DNA of 61,049 nt, from assembly GCA_023396255.1 (NCBI GenBank), contig JAEWWU010000012.1, positions 1 through 61,049 of the forward strand, written 5' to 3'. The DNA comes from Bacteroidota bacterium. GTDB taxonomy: Bacteria; Bacteroidota; Bacteroidia; Bacteroidales; Porphyromonadaceae. This document shows positions 51,299-60,984 of this stretch, piece by piece. Made by a program: the position numbers and the translations under genes. How positions within the stretch are numbered: the stretch's first letter is position 1; each line of letters begins with the position of its first letter. The notes under the pieces were generated by a model that searched no databases, was not told the origin of the DNA, and was given only the letters and a program-made list of their open reading frames with translations.

Positions 51299-51970
51299 TT
51301 ATCTAAGCCACTGTTTGTAGGTTGTGGTTTGTAGTTTGGGGTGTCCTAAGAACAAGAAACCTACGCCAAGGTCAAACCCCATACCCCAACCTTCTTGAAG
51401 GGTGATTTTTTTATATAACCGATAGGCTTCTCTTTTGGTTCGCTTGTTTTCCATAATGAGAATTATGGATGGATTCTTTTTGCTGGCAGTCAATGCCGAG
51501 AAAATAGTATCAAGGTCCGAAGCTGAATGGTTATCGAGATCTATGACAAGCAGAGATGAGTAATGACGAGTGCTTTTATCGGTTATCTCGGAGGACTCTT
51601 TTTCTCGTACCCATTCACTGGAGGCTGTAATAGGTTTTATTGTAGGTAAGAAATGTTGTAATAAGAGTAAAGAAGATTGATCTTTTCCTACGTAGTAGAG
51701 TCTATCTATAGATAGAGAATGATATAACCGAAAGGCCAATTGAAAGAGCTTTATTTGGCTTATGAAGTAATTCTTTTGAGGAGTTTGTTGTGCCCAATTT
51801 AGTAGTTCTTCTTCACCATAAAAACACGCTCTTCTGTCTTGTAAAACACGGGTGCTTAGCCAAAAGCCCAAAGGGGAGTGGATACCGTGCCCGCCTCTGT
51901 ATACTAAGAAAAAAAAGCACCGTTTTACCTTTATCCAAAAAGGATCGTTTTGGAGCATACTGTTTGTCAA
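51299..51970 (-). CDS. Methyltransferase-like protein, SAM motif degenerate
   Basis: The protein has 223 residues. The opening FLVYRGGHGIHSPLGFWLSTRVL is typical of a Bacteroidetes group annotated as class I SAM-dependent methyltransferases. The glycine-rich SAM loop that should follow the first strand reads DRLYYVGKDQSSLLLLQHFL, with one Gly and no GxGxG-like motif. A strand ending in LLVIDLDN and a terminal beta hairpin fit the fold. Activity is doubtful. It lies 79 bases after yebC on the same strand. Confidence 0.6.
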   Translation of the reverse strand: MTNSMLQNDPFWIKVKRCFFFLVYRGGHGIHSPLGFWLSTRVLQDRRACFYGEEELLNWAQQTPQKNYFISQIKLFQLAFRLYHSLSIDRLYYVGKDQSSLLLLQHFLPTIKPITASSEWVREKESSEITDKSTRHYSSLLVIDLDNHSASDLDTIFSALTASKKNPSIILIMENKRTKREAYRLYKKITLQEGWGMGFDLGVGFLFLGHPKLQTTTYKQWLR

Positions 51971-52049
51971 ATAGAAAGATGCGAATATCCTAAGGTCATA
52001 AAGGCCTATAGGGTTCGCATCCTTTCTTTAGTCATATAGAAAATTGTCC

Positions 52050-52778
52050 TTATTCTTCGTCTTCTTCCGCCATATTGGTGAACACGTTTTGAACGTCTTC
52101 ATCCTCTTCTAATTTTTCAATTAGTTTATTTACATCAGCTCTTTGTTCTGCAGAAATCTCTTTGAAATCCTTTGGTATACGGAGGAACTCAACCGAGGAG
52201 ATGGTGTAACCATTTTCCTCCAAATATGACTGTATGGCCGAGTTTTGGGCGAATTCTCCGTAGATGAGAATTTCATTCTCCTCGTCTTGGGCTATTTCGT
52301 CTACCCCGTAATCAATAAGTTCCAACTCTAATTCCTCTACGTCTACACCTTCTTTGGGTTGTGTGTGAAACACGCACTTGTGATCGAAAAGAAATTCCAA
52401 ACTTCCGCTGGTGCCCAAGTTGCCTCCGTGCTTGTTGAAGTAGCTGCGCACATTTGCAACTGTTCTTGTGGTATTATCTGTTGCCGTTTCTACAAAAATG
52501 GCTATTCCGTGGGGACCATAGCCTTCGTAATTCATTTCTTTGTAGTCAGAGAAATCTTTGTCGGTTGCTTTTTTTATAGCTCGTTCGACATTTTCTTTGG
52601 GCATATTTTCCTTTTTGGCAGTCTGTATCAACACCCTTAGACGGGGGTTGGTATCGGGGTCCGGACCACCTTGTTTGGTTGCTATGGTTATTTCTTTTCC
52701 CAATTTTGTGAACACGCGGGCCATATTACCCCAACGTTTCATCTTTCTTGCTTTGCGATATTCAAATGCTCTTCCCAT
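52050..52778 (-). CDS. yebC: YebC/PmpR-family protein
   Basis: The protein has 242 residues in three domains: a helical N-terminus with FTKLGKEITIATKQGGPDPDTNPRLR, then MNYEGYGPHGIAIFVETATDN, and the C-terminal alpha/beta domain. YebC proteins were annotated as transcription regulators and are now linked to translation of difficult stretches such as polyproline, which is also the task of EF-P in this window. The N-terminus reads MGRAFEYRKARKMKRW, as in Bacteroidetes relatives. It follows pheT by 22 bases. Confidence 0.93.
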   Translation of the reverse strand: MGRAFEYRKARKMKRWGNMARVFTKLGKEITIATKQGGPDPDTNPRLRVLIQTAKKENMPKENVERAIKKATDKDFSDYKEMNYEGYGPHGIAIFVETATDNTTRTVANVRSYFNKHGGNLGTSGSLEFLFDHKCVFHTQPKEGVDVEELELELIDYGVDEIAQDEENEILIYGEFAQNSAIQSYLEENGYTISSVEFLRIPKDFKEISAEQRADVNKLIEKLEEDEDVQNVFTNMAEEDEE

Positions 52779-52800
52779 TGAGTTTATATTTTACAGGTAT

Positions 52801-55284
52801 TTATCTAATTTGTGCATTGTGTGTTTCTTCTATGGCTTTACGGATACGAGCCATAGTTGCCTCTATTTGCCGCTCCTTCAAAGTTGCATTGTCATCACCG
52901 AGATAGAAACTCAGAGCGTAACTTTTCTTGCTATTAGGTAAATTCTTTCCTGTATAGACGTCGAAAAGTTCCACTTTTTTGAGCAATTTTTGTTCGGCCT
53001 TTAGGGCAGTTGCCCTTATTTCTTCGTAAGTAACGGATTCGTCGATGAGGTATGCTAAATCTCTCTTTACAATTGGGTATTTGCTCAGCTCAACACTCTC
53101 TATTTTTTTGTGGAAGTTGTCTTCCATCAGTTCTTTTTTATTGATGTAAGTGTAGAATACTGATGAGGGTATTTCCATTGAGTTGAGTATTTCAGTTCTA
53201 ACAGATCCCAATTCGGCTAAAATCTTTTTCTCTTTGCCAATGTAATAGGTTAGTTTGTGGTCGAAGGTTTGATCCTCTCCCAATTCCGTTTGCAAAGAAT
53301 CGATGTCTATGGACATTCTCCGGAAAAGATTTTCGACAATACCTTTGAGTCTAAATTCATCTTGTTTTGCGGCTTGTGCGGCCCAAGAATTGCCAAACAG
53401 CTCACCGGTGACCCACAGGGCCAATTGCTCCGATTCTTGAAATAGAAGGGTAGGGTCCACACTCTCTGTATTGTTGCGGAGATAGCTCTTACCCCATTCG
53501 AAGAATGAACAAGAGGTTCTCCTGCGATTTATATTTCGAGATATAGACTCTAATCCCCCCATTAAAAGAGAGGGGCGCATAATGTCTAAGTCAGAACTTA
53601 AAGGGTTTTCTAATTGCACCAAAGATGATTCGGGAAACTGTTCTGTGTAATTCGCATAATATTTAGAAGAGGTTTGCGAATTGTTTAAAATCTCCATAAA
53701 TCCGGCACCAACCAATTGTTCGGATAAAATCAGTTCGGAGCGATACAGCTCATCTTGATGAGAGCGCGTGCTGAGATTGGCTTTGATATATCCGGTGAGA
53801 GGGACGGAATTGTACCCATATATGCGAAGAATCTCTTCGATGACATCCACATCTCGGGTTACATCTACTCTGTAAGCAGGAACGGACAAATGCAACTCCT
53901 CATCTGTGCTACTTTGAAGTATTTCCATATCCAAGGAGCGCAGAATGTCTTGTATGATTTCTTTTTCTATGGCTACACCTATAGTTTTGTAGATTTTTTC
54001 GTAGCGTAGGGTAACCTTGTAGGCATCTAAAGGAAGTCTATAATGATCGACCTCTTGCCCTACAATGTGCCCTCCACACAATTCTATGATAAGAGACGCC
54101 GCTCTGTGCAAAGATTCTTGAGTGGCACAGGGGCATAATCCACGTTCAAAGCGAAACGAGGAGTCCGAGCTTATGGCGTGTGCACGTGCGGTTTTGCGAA
54201 TTGCCGATGAATTGAAATTAGCACACTCCAAGAAGATTTTAGTTGTGCGTTCTTGTACTCCGGAAGTTTCTCCCCCCATAACCCCTGCCATACAAAGAGG
54301 TGTCAGAGCCTCGTCACAGATCATTATTTCTTGTCCGTTGAGTTCTCTCTTAATCCCATCCAACATTGTGAATGATGTCCCTTGAGGCAAGGTGGTTATA
54401 CGTAGGGTATTTCCCTTAATTGCATCGGAATCGAAAGCGTGTAAAGGTTGTCCCAATTCGTGTAACACGAAATTAGTTACATCTACCACTTTGTTGATGG
54501 GGCGTAATCCGATAGTATTGAGATAGGATTGTAGCCAAGAGGGGCTTTCTCCATTGGTTATCCCCTCGATGGTCAATCCTTGGTAGCGAGGGCAAAGTTC
54601 TTTAGATACTTCTACCGAGACTTTTATGGAGGTGCCTTTCTGAGCCGGAGGCAATTGAATAGAAGGCTTTTGAGCTCGGAGATTTTTATTCTCTATACTA
54701 TGAAAAGAGAGAAGAGCTGCGAGATCACGAGCCACCCCGAAATGAGAGGTGGCATCTACTCGGTTGGGAGTGATGTCTACTTCAATGGCATAGTCTTTTG
54801 TAACGTTGAAGTATTCAGCAGCCAAGGTCCCTGGTTTGACCTCCTCGGAGAGTACCATAATACCCGACGAATCGTTCCCTACGCCTAATTCTTTTTGGGA
54901 GCAAATCATACCGTGGCTAGGTTCTCCTCTTAGCTTGGATTTCTTTATGGTAAAAGACTCATTGTCTCCGTAAACGATAGCTCCAACGGTGGCTACTACT
55001 ACGGTTTGTCCTTCGGAAACATTTGGAGCTCCACAAACTATAGGAAGAGGTTCTAGTTCTCCTACATCCACTGTCGTAATGTGTAGATGATCGGAGTTTG
55101 GGTGCATAGTGCAAGTTTGCACTTTCCCTATAACATAGCCCTTTAGTCCTCCTTTAACAGACTCAATTTCCTCTATGGCTCCGACTTCCAACCCCAAAGA
55201 GGTGAGTTTTTCTCCTATTTCTTTGGGGGTGAACTCTGATATCTCTGGTAGGTACTTTTGTAGCAATGAGTAAGAAATAATCAT
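52801..55284 (-). CDS. pheT: Phenylalanyl-tRNA synthetase beta subunit
   Basis: PheT pairs with PheS to charge tRNA-Phe. The protein has 827 residues. It has the tRNA-binding OB fold (about 40-155, HPNSDHLHITTVDVG), the B3/B4 editing region (DITPNRVDATSHFG and following), B5, the catalytic-like core, and the C-terminal anticodon-binding ferredoxin fold (KYPIVKRDLAYLIDESVTYEEI, AMARIRK). pheS is not in the window. The gene for its substrate tRNA lies at 36.9 kb. Confidence 0.97.
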   Translation of the reverse strand: MIISYSLLQKYLPEISEFTPKEIGEKLTSLGLEVGAIEEIESVKGGLKGYVIGKVQTCTMHPNSDHLHITTVDVGELEPLPIVCGAPNVSEGQTVVVATVGAIVYGDNESFTIKKSKLRGEPSHGMICSQKELGVGNDSSGIMVLSEEVKPGTLAAEYFNVTKDYAIEVDITPNRVDATSHFGVARDLAALLSFHSIENKNLRAQKPSIQLPPAQKGTSIKVSVEVSKELCPRYQGLTIEGITNGESPSWLQSYLNTIGLRPINKVVDVTNFVLHELGQPLHAFDSDAIKGNTLRITTLPQGTSFTMLDGIKRELNGQEIMICDEALTPLCMAGVMGGETSGVQERTTKIFLECANFNSSAIRKTARAHAISSDSSFRFERGLCPCATQESLHRAASLIIELCGGHIVGQEVDHYRLPLDAYKVTLRYEKIYKTIGVAIEKEIIQDILRSLDMEILQSSTDEELHLSVPAYRVDVTRDVDVIEEILRIYGYNSVPLTGYIKANLSTRSHQDELYRSELILSEQLVGAGFMEILNNSQTSSKYYANYTEQFPESSLVQLENPLSSDLDIMRPSLLMGGLESISRNINRRRTSCSFFEWGKSYLRNNTESVDPTLLFQESEQLALWVTGELFGNSWAAQAAKQDEFRLKGIVENLFRRMSIDIDSLQTELGEDQTFDHKLTYYIGKEKKILAELGSVRTEILNSMEIPSSVFYTYINKKELMEDNFHKKIESVELSKYPIVKRDLAYLIDESVTYEEIRATALKAEQKLLKKVELFDVYTGKNLPNSKKSYALSFYLGDDNATLKERQIEATMARIRKAIEETHNAQIR

Positions 55285-55308
55285 TTCTTTATAACTTTTA
55301 AAATTCTA

Positions 55309-56193
55309 TTATTCTTTTTTGTGAGACACCACAAGATGAGGGTATGGAAACTCAATCCCTTCTCGCCTAAGAGTGTCGTATGCCTTTTCGTTAAAATCCC
55401 AATAAAGCCCCCAATATTCTTCGTTTTTTACCCAAGCTCGCACCATAATTACTACGGAACTCTCGGCCAACTGATTGAGGACAATTATAGGTTCTGGTTC
55501 TTTGAGTATTCTGGGTTCATTTTCCAAGATTCCTTTCAAAAAAGTTCTGACTTTGTTGATGTCTTCATTGTATTCTACTGAAAAACTCCAAGAGCATCGT
55601 CTAAGGGCTTGTTCAGAATAATTGATTACCACATCGGTAGTTAATGACCCATTAGGAATATAGATTTTCTTGTTGTCTACGGTAATGATGGTAGTGTGGA
55701 AAATACCAATGTTCTCGACGTTTCCCTCTACATCCTTGGCTTGGATATAATCTCCGATTTTGAATGGATGGGTGAAAAGCAGAATGGCTCCTCCTGCAAA
55801 GTTTTGTAGCTGTCCACTTAAGGCCATACCAACTGTAACACCAGCAGAAGCCAATAGAGCGGCAAAAGAAACAGCCTTAAATCCGAGTATGTTGATAATG
55901 ACGACTATAAGAGCAATAACTAATACCACGTGTACCACAGACTTCAGGAAGTTGTTAACCCCACTACCTAGATTCTTTTTAAGTAAAGTCTTGGATAATA
56001 TCTGCAGCAGTTTCTTGATCCCCCACCTGCCAATATAAAAGATGATAATAGCAAGAACAATACGGATGCCCAAATCAAGAGCTCCATTGATCCACCCGTG
56101 CAAGGCATTTTGAATATCCACCTTTTTTATAACGTCCATCATAGGGGTGTGGACTGCTATTGAGTCTGATGGAGCCGTTGCTGGTTGTGCCAT
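55309..56193 (-). CDS. Small-conductance mechanosensitive channel, MscS type
   Basis: The protein has 294 residues with three membrane segments. The pore helix region reads SFAALLASAGVTVGMALSGQLQNFAGGAILLFTHPFKIGDYI, where the GMALSGQLQNFAGG part is the TM3 signature. The cytoplasmic beta and alpha/beta domains follow (TIITVDNKKIYIPNGSL). It would release solutes on hypo-osmotic shock. It lies 24 bases upstream of pheT on the same strand. Confidence 0.94.
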   Translation of the reverse strand: MAQPATAPSDSIAVHTPMMDVIKKVDIQNALHGWINGALDLGIRIVLAIIIFYIGRWGIKKLLQILSKTLLKKNLGSGVNNFLKSVVHVVLVIALIVVIINILGFKAVSFAALLASAGVTVGMALSGQLQNFAGGAILLFTHPFKIGDYIQAKDVEGNVENIGIFHTTIITVDNKKIYIPNGSLTTDVVINYSEQALRRCSWSFSVEYNEDINKVRTFLKGILENEPRILKEPEPIIVLNQLAESSVVIMVRAWVKNEEYWGLYWDFNEKAYDTLRREGIEFPYPHLVVSHKKE

Positions 56194-56319
56194 AAGCTTT
56201 CTGTTTTGCTTTTTATTTTGTGCTGGTGTTTTGCCAAAGGATCTTCTCCCTCAAAAATCGCTGGCAAAGGTATAAAAATCAAGACATTTAGTTGTCCAAT
56301 TTGATTGAACTAATTTTTG

Positions 56320-57027
56320 TCATTTGAAAAACAATAAATCGGCCAAAGGGACCAAAATGGCAGTAAATAGCCCCATAATACCGATTGCCAAGCCCCCCAA
56401 AGCTCCTTCAATTGCGCCGAGTTGTATAGCAGTGAGGGTTCCCATTCCGTGAGCAGAAGCTCCCAAAGAAAGGCCTTTGGCAACTTTGCTGTCTATCTTT
56501 AAGATCCCAAAGACGAGAGGAGATATGAGACCACCAAAAATACCGGCAATGACAACTACAACAGCAGTTAGGGCGGGGATGCCCCCTGATTTCTCGGAAA
56601 GAGCCATCGCAATGGGTGTAGTTACACTTTTGGGTTGTAGAGAAGCTGCTATAACATCGGTTGCTCCAAAGAGATAGGCTAAGCCTACAACACTTACAAT
56701 ACCAACGATGGCACCGATAAATACAGAGGTGAGAATAGATACAACTTTTCCTTTGAGATGTGCACTTTGGCGAAATAAGAGGTATCCAAGAGCAACGACG
56801 GAGGGGCCGAGCATAAAGCTAATCATATGGCTGCCTTTGCTATATGATGCGTAGTCGATGTCAAAGATGAGCAAGGCGGCTATAAAGAAGCCCATAGTGA
56901 GTAGTAAAGGTTGAAAGAGCGGGAAATGAAATTTTTTGTAGAGCCTTTGAGCCAATAGATAAACACCCAAAGTTAAAGGCAAAATGAAGTAGGGGTTTGT
57001 AAATATAGTTTGTACAACTTGGTTCAT
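56320..57027 (-). CDS. lrgB: LrgB-family membrane protein
   Basis: The protein has 235 residues with about six or seven membrane segments and conserved LGPSVVALGYLLF, PKSVTTPIAMALSEKSGGIPALTA and ASAHGMGTLTA. LrgB/CidB proteins, with LrgA/CidA, are linked to control of autolysis and to pyruvate or small-acid transport. I start at 57027 (MNQVVQTIF), overlapping the lrgA stop as ATGA; the longer frame has a hydrophilic, lineage-odd N-terminus. Confidence 0.92.
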   Translation of the reverse strand: MNQVVQTIFTNPYFILPLTLGVYLLAQRLYKKFHFPLFQPLLLTMGFFIAALLIFDIDYASYSKGSHMISFMLGPSVVALGYLLFRQSAHLKGKVVSILTSVFIGAIVGIVSVVGLAYLFGATDVIAASLQPKSVTTPIAMALSEKSGGIPALTAVVVVIAGIFGGLISPLVFGILKIDSKVAKGLSLGASAHGMGTLTAIQLGAIEGALGGLAIGIMGLFTAILVPLADLLFFK

Positions 57028-57398
57028 AGCTGCGTCCTTTTTTGATGTCTTTGTTCGGCCTTCTTTTCCAATGTTTGTTGTGTCCAAGCTACAACCCCCA
57101 GTACGAGAATAGTACTCAGTATCATAGAAAAGACAATGGCAAACCAGTGTTCTTTAAGTAAGTCAAGCTGCGTGATGAGACCAACTCCAGCAGGAACAAA
57201 GAAAATACCCATATTTTGTGTCAAAAAGTCAGAGGCCCTGTCTATCCGTTCTGGTTGTATAATTTTGGCTTTCAAGGCTGTAAAAAGAAGCATCATCCCC
57301 AAAACGCTGCCGGGAATGAATTTGGCTATCAGCAAGCTCAGCACCTCTCCAAGGGCGTAGAAGAGCAGGATGATAAAAATTTGTTCAATACTTTTCAT
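57024..57398 (-). CDS. lrgA: LrgA/CidA-family holin-like protein
   Basis: The protein has 124 residues with four membrane segments: IFIILLFYALGEVLSLLI, PGSVLGMMLLFTALK, the FLTQNMGIFFVPAGVGLI signature and a last helix at VFSMILSTILVLGVV. I start at 57398 (MKSIEQIF) because the upstream 41 residues are Pro/Tyr-rich and unlike the family. It is coupled to lrgB by the ATGA overlap. Confidence 0.92.
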   Translation of the reverse strand: MKSIEQIFIILLFYALGEVLSLLIAKFIPGSVLGMMLLFTALKAKIIQPERIDRASDFLTQNMGIFFVPAGVGLITQLDLLKEHWFAIVFSMILSTILVLGVVAWTQQTLEKKAEQRHQKRTQL

Positions 57399-57567
57399 CT
57401 CGGTGACAAAGATAAGATTTCTCCACAGACTGCGAGTTTTTACGGTATTGATCGGGTAAATAATAATGGATAATGGATTGGGGTATAGATAAAGGTAAAG
57501 AATGGGTGGAGGTATTGCCAATTGGTTGTATTTAACCCTTGATGGAGGTGTCTTTTTTGATCGTTTA

Positions 57568-57640
57568 TTTTGAGGGAATTAATTTCTGGTAATTCCCTAC
57601 TATTTTTTATTCCGTCCAAGAAAAAATATTTTTTGGTAGG
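57568..57640 (-). repeat. Dispersed intergenic repeat, copy R4 (partial)
   Basis: It holds GAGGGAATTA and TAATTCCCT as a 9-bp hairpin, ACTATTTTTTATTCCGTCC, and the CCAAGAAAAAATATTTTTTGG box, in the same order and orientation as R3. The outer parts seen in R2 and R3 are missing. It lies between the divergent lrgA and greA genes; the rest of that gap holds the greA promoter. Confidence 0.7.
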
Positions 57641-57720
57641 GCAAATAGAGGAGTTATCTGAGCAGCATTTCGAAAGTTGCTTTTTGAAGGGTATTAGTCC
57701 CTTGAAAAGTAAAAAATACC

Positions 57721-57728
57721 TACCTTTG
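57721..57728 (+). promoter_or_regulatory. -7 box of the greA promoter
   Basis: TACCTTTG at 57721-57728. The transcript would begin with a small GGGGC/GCCCC hairpin and have a leader of about 125 bases. Confidence 0.55.
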
Positions 57729-57859
57729 CAGAACCAAGGTGGGGGCAAATGCCCCTTTCTTAGTTAATTCCCTCCTTCTTATCGTAATGCTGTAAGCATA
57801 GGGAACGGAGTTTATAGAATAGAGAAGAGTAGTACCAGATTAAAGAATAAAGCAACATT

Positions 57860-58336
57860 ATGGGATATTCATATATGACCCGGGAAGGGTATCAGAAATT
57901 GGTTGATAAGATCAATCAGATGGAAAGTATAGAAAGGCCGGAAATTTCTCGACAAATAGCAGAAGCGAGAGATAAGGGAGATTTGTCCGAAAATGCAGAA
58001 TATGATGCAGCCAAAGAGGCTCAGGGACTTTTAGAAGCCAAAATAGCTCAACTCAAACAGCAATTGGCAGAGGCACGTATCATAGATGAATCGCAGATTA
58101 ACACGGAAACGGTACAGATTTTGACACGTGTCACCTTGCGTAATTGCAAGGACGGCAAAGAGATAGCCTACACCTTGGTTTCTGATTCAGAAGCTAATTT
58201 ACGTGAAGGGAAAATATCGATCAATACCCCCATTGCTCGTGGCTTAATGGGTAAGAAAGTCGGAGAAATAGCTAATATAACAGTTCCCAGTGGGGAGGTT
58301 TCTTTTGAGATCTTGGACATCAGTTTGGGCGTATAA
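57860..58336 (+). CDS. greA: Transcription elongation factor GreA
   Basis: GreA inserts a coiled coil into the secondary channel of RNA polymerase and promotes cleavage of backtracked RNA. The protein has 158 residues, with the N-terminal coiled coil and its acidic tip ARDKGDLSENAEYDAAKEAQ (about 35-55), and the C-terminal FKBP-like domain (ISINTPIARGLMGKKVGE). It lies 17 bases upstream of the HIT gene. Confidence 0.97.
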   Translation: MGYSYMTREGYQKLVDKINQMESIERPEISRQIAEARDKGDLSENAEYDAAKEAQGLLEAKIAQLKQQLAEARIIDESQINTETVQILTRVTLRNCKDGKEIAYTLVSDSEANLREGKISINTPIARGLMGKKVGEIANITVPSGEVSFEILDISLGV

Positions 58337-58353
58337 TTCTAAAGAAATAGGCT

Positions 58354-58755
58354 ATGGGGTCTACCATATTTAGCAAAATAATAGCAGGCGAAATCCCTTG
58401 TCACAAAATAGCAGAAAACGATCGCTTTTTTGCTTTTTTGGATATCAACCCACAGGTGGAGGGGCATACGTTGGTGGTTCCTAAATTGGAGGTGGATTAC
58501 ATCTTCGACCTTTCTGATGATTGGTTGCAGGAGATGATTGTTTTTTCCAAAGAAGTCGCCAAGGCGATAGCCAATGCAATCCCTTGTAAAAAGGTAGGGT
58601 TGGCGGTGATTGGATTGGAGGTTCCCCACGCTCACATACACCTTGTGCCTATGCAAAGTGAGACCGATATGCATTTTGGAAGAGAAAAATTGAATCCAAA
58701 TGCAGAAGAGTTGGCAAAAACGGCATCCAAAATAAGGGAGCAGATATTGGAATAG
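58354..58755 (+). CDS. HIT-family nucleotide-binding protein
   Basis: The protein has 133 residues. The histidine triad HAHIHLVPM lies at about 91-99, and the opening IFSKIIAGEIPCHKIAEND and DINPQVEGHTLVVPK are typical of the HinT branch. Such proteins hydrolyse AMP-linked substrates such as adenosine phosphoramidates. It is the second gene after greA. Confidence 0.94.
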   Translation: MGSTIFSKIIAGEIPCHKIAENDRFFAFLDINPQVEGHTLVVPKLEVDYIFDLSDDWLQEMIVFSKEVAKAIANAIPCKKVGLAVIGLEVPHAHIHLVPMQSETDMHFGREKLNPNAEELAKTASKIREQILE

Positions 58756-58938
58756 CCACACTATTGTTGTACTGTGTGTAGTCCTCTTTACAAGCTCTGA
58801 AGAAGTCGGTTGCCTGTAAAGGGGATTTGTTCTTTTGGAGGTGCAACTTTTGGTTCCTCTGATCGTCTAAAAGGAGAAATGTGAGTTGTAGCAAAAGCTC
58901 ACCGATTGAATAGTTGTGGAAATAACAAGTAATAAAGT

Positions 58939-60423
58939 ATGAATAACGTAGGAAAGTATCTTTTATCAATTGCCGGTGTTGCCATAATAAGTGCATCGGT
59001 TTCTTTTGCCGTTGTTAGTTCGATGCAACGGAATTCTTTTGCCGGAAATACACAGATGGGGTTCTCTGCCCCTACCTCGGCCAACGAGTACGGTTTTGTG
59101 CAAACGGTTAATGGTTTATCTTCGGCTCGAACAGTAGGTAATGCTCCAGATTTGTCCCCGGCAGCAGAGTTGGCTGTACACGCTGTTGTACACATCCGAG
59201 TGGACGGCGAGCAGCAAGTAGACCAGACAATGATAGATCCTTTTGAGTTTTTCTTTGGTTTTGGTGGCGGTTTTAATAGACCTCAGTCTCAAGCGGTAAC
59301 CAGTTTTGGATCTGGAGTGATAATCAGTACAGATGGATACATCTTGACCAATACTCACGTAGTGGAAAATGCCAAAGAGATGTCTGTACGTCTCAATGAT
59401 AACCGCTCATTCAAAGCCAAGCTTGTTGGTAGCGATCCTGGCACAGATATCGCTCTTATCAAGATAGATGCTGAAGATTTACCCACCATTCCATTTGGAA
59501 ATTCCGATGACATACGTTTGGGTGAATGGGTGCTGGCCGTGGGGAATCCCTTTAATCTTACTTCGACCGTAACAGCCGGTATTGTTAGTGCTAAAGCTCG
59601 CCCGGCTGCATCCGGGGCTATGAATAGTAAGAATTTAGGGTCTTTTATCCAAACAGATGCTGCAATCAATTCGGGGAACAGTGGGGGAGCTTTGGTGAAT
59701 GCTAAGGGCGAACTGATCGGTATCAACACAATGATCTACTCTCAAACCGGTAACTATGCTGGATATTCCTTTGCTGTTCCTATCAATTTGGCAGCCAAGG
59801 TGGTCGGTGATATAAAGAAATATGGTACTGTGCAGCGTGCTGTTATAGGAGTTCAAGGACAAACTATATCTCCGGAGTTGAAGGAAAAATACGACTTGAA
59901 GGTGAACAGCGGTGTTTATGTGGCAGATTTTGCCGAAGTAAGTGCTGCTTATGCTGCCGGATTGGAGAAGGGTGATGTAATTACTCATATCGATGATAAG
60001 CCAATAAGTGATATGGGGCGTTTGCAGGAGGTGATCGGGTTGCATCGTCCGGGTGATAAAATACGCATCACTATAGATCGCAAAGGAACTCAGAAGATGT
60101 TTACAGTAAAGCTGAAAAGTTCGGAAGGGAACGCCACTGTTTCTTCTCGAGGGGAAATTGCTGGAGTGGAGTTGAGAGAAATTTCTGCAGATCAGATGCG
60201 TTCTTTTGGCATTCGTTATGGAGTAGAGGTTGTAAAAGTGAAGTCTGGAATTTTTAAAAAGGCAGGTATAAAGCCTGGCTTCATTATTCTTTCTGTGAAT
60301 GAAAGACCAGCAACCAAGGCATCCGAAGTACATAAGATAATTGCTCAGAGCAAGAAAAGAAGTTGTGTCGTTAAAGGCTTTTATTCGGATGGTCGTATCC
60401 GTTATTACGAGCTGAATGACTAG
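58939..60423 (+). CDS. htrA: Periplasmic serine protease, HtrA/DegP type
   Basis: The protein has 494 residues with an N-terminal signal segment (IAGVAIISASVSFAVVSS). The trypsin-like domain shows the triad His in TNTHVVEN, Asp in GTDIALIKID and Ser in INSGNSGGALV. Two PDZ domains follow (GVQGQTISPELKEKY and the last from about 410). It degrades or refolds damaged envelope proteins. A gap of 183 bases to the HIT gene suggests a separate unit; I see no clear promoter motif there. Confidence 0.96.
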   Translation: MNNVGKYLLSIAGVAIISASVSFAVVSSMQRNSFAGNTQMGFSAPTSANEYGFVQTVNGLSSARTVGNAPDLSPAAELAVHAVVHIRVDGEQQVDQTMIDPFEFFFGFGGGFNRPQSQAVTSFGSGVIISTDGYILTNTHVVENAKEMSVRLNDNRSFKAKLVGSDPGTDIALIKIDAEDLPTIPFGNSDDIRLGEWVLAVGNPFNLTSTVTAGIVSAKARPAASGAMNSKNLGSFIQTDAAINSGNSGGALVNAKGELIGINTMIYSQTGNYAGYSFAVPINLAAKVVGDIKKYGTVQRAVIGVQGQTISPELKEKYDLKVNSGVYVADFAEVSAAYAAGLEKGDVITHIDDKPISDMGRLQEVIGLHRPGDKIRITIDRKGTQKMFTVKLKSSEGNATVSSRGEIAGVELREISADQMRSFGIRYGVEVVKVKSGIFKKAGIKPGFIILSVNERPATKASEVHKIIAQSKKRSCVVKGFYSDGRIRYYELND

Positions 60424-60452
60424 GAAAGCTCTTTTTGTAAGAGTGTAACTGA

Positions 60453-60492
60453 AAAAGGATTGGAATCCGTTTCTCGGGTTTCAGTCCTTTTT
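60453..60492 (+). terminator. Terminator of htrA
   Basis: AAAAGGATTG (60453-60462) pairs with CAGTCCTTTT (60482-60491), with one G-U, and T residues follow. From here to 60790 I see no gene that I can support. Confidence 0.7.
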
Positions 60493-60793
60493 GTTATGTG
60501 CGATATTGGGCTTTCTTAGGAGAAAAATTAAATAGATAGAATCCGTGGTCTTTTCCATAAGCTCTTCCTTGCCATATAGATAGAAGCTCGGAAGCTCTTT
60601 TGTAGAATAGAGGGTTCTTCATATTTCCTTTTAGTTTAGGAAGAGAAGGGGAGAGTTGCGATACTACCTCTAACGATACGGTCATTCGTAGATTCTTTGG
60701 AGGGATCGGTTGGAGGTATTTCGTGTGAATTAGTAGAATCTATAGTGAGTTACAGCCTGAAAGAAAGTTTTGTCATAGAAAAGGCTCCAACTA

Positions 60794-60824
60794 TTGTACA
60801 GAAAAAAAAATATATATACCTTTG
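60794..60824 (+). promoter_or_regulatory. Promoter of tRNA-Ser
   Basis: TTG at 60794-60796 and TACCTTTG at 60817-60824 are 20 bases apart. The leader then has a perfect AGTGAGG/CCTCACT hairpin before the tRNA. Confidence 0.75.
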
Positions 60825-60864
60825 CAGAGAAATCAGTGAGGGGGGAGTTTCCTCACTGGTCTTA

Positions 60865-60949
60865 GGAGAGGTGGCAGAGTGGTCGATTGCGGCGGTCTTG
60901 AAAACCGTTGAGCTGAGAGGCTCCCGGGGTTCGAATCCCTGTCTCTCCG
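60865..60949 (+). tRNA. tRNA-Ser (anticodon UGA)
   Basis: An 85-nt class II tRNA: acceptor GGAGAGG with CTCTCC, D arm GCAGAGTGGTCGATTGC, anticodon TGA at 60899-60901 in the loop CTTGAAA, a long variable arm and T arm GGGTTCGAATCCC, with G as discriminator. Confidence 0.97.
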
Positions 60950-60984
60950 CAACAAACGCTGAAAATCAGCAGATTGCAAAACAA

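Noticed and set aside
60494..60685. 63-codon minus-strand frame after htrA
   Set aside because: No domain, no promoter box upstream and no ribosome site; the composition alone is not enough to call it.
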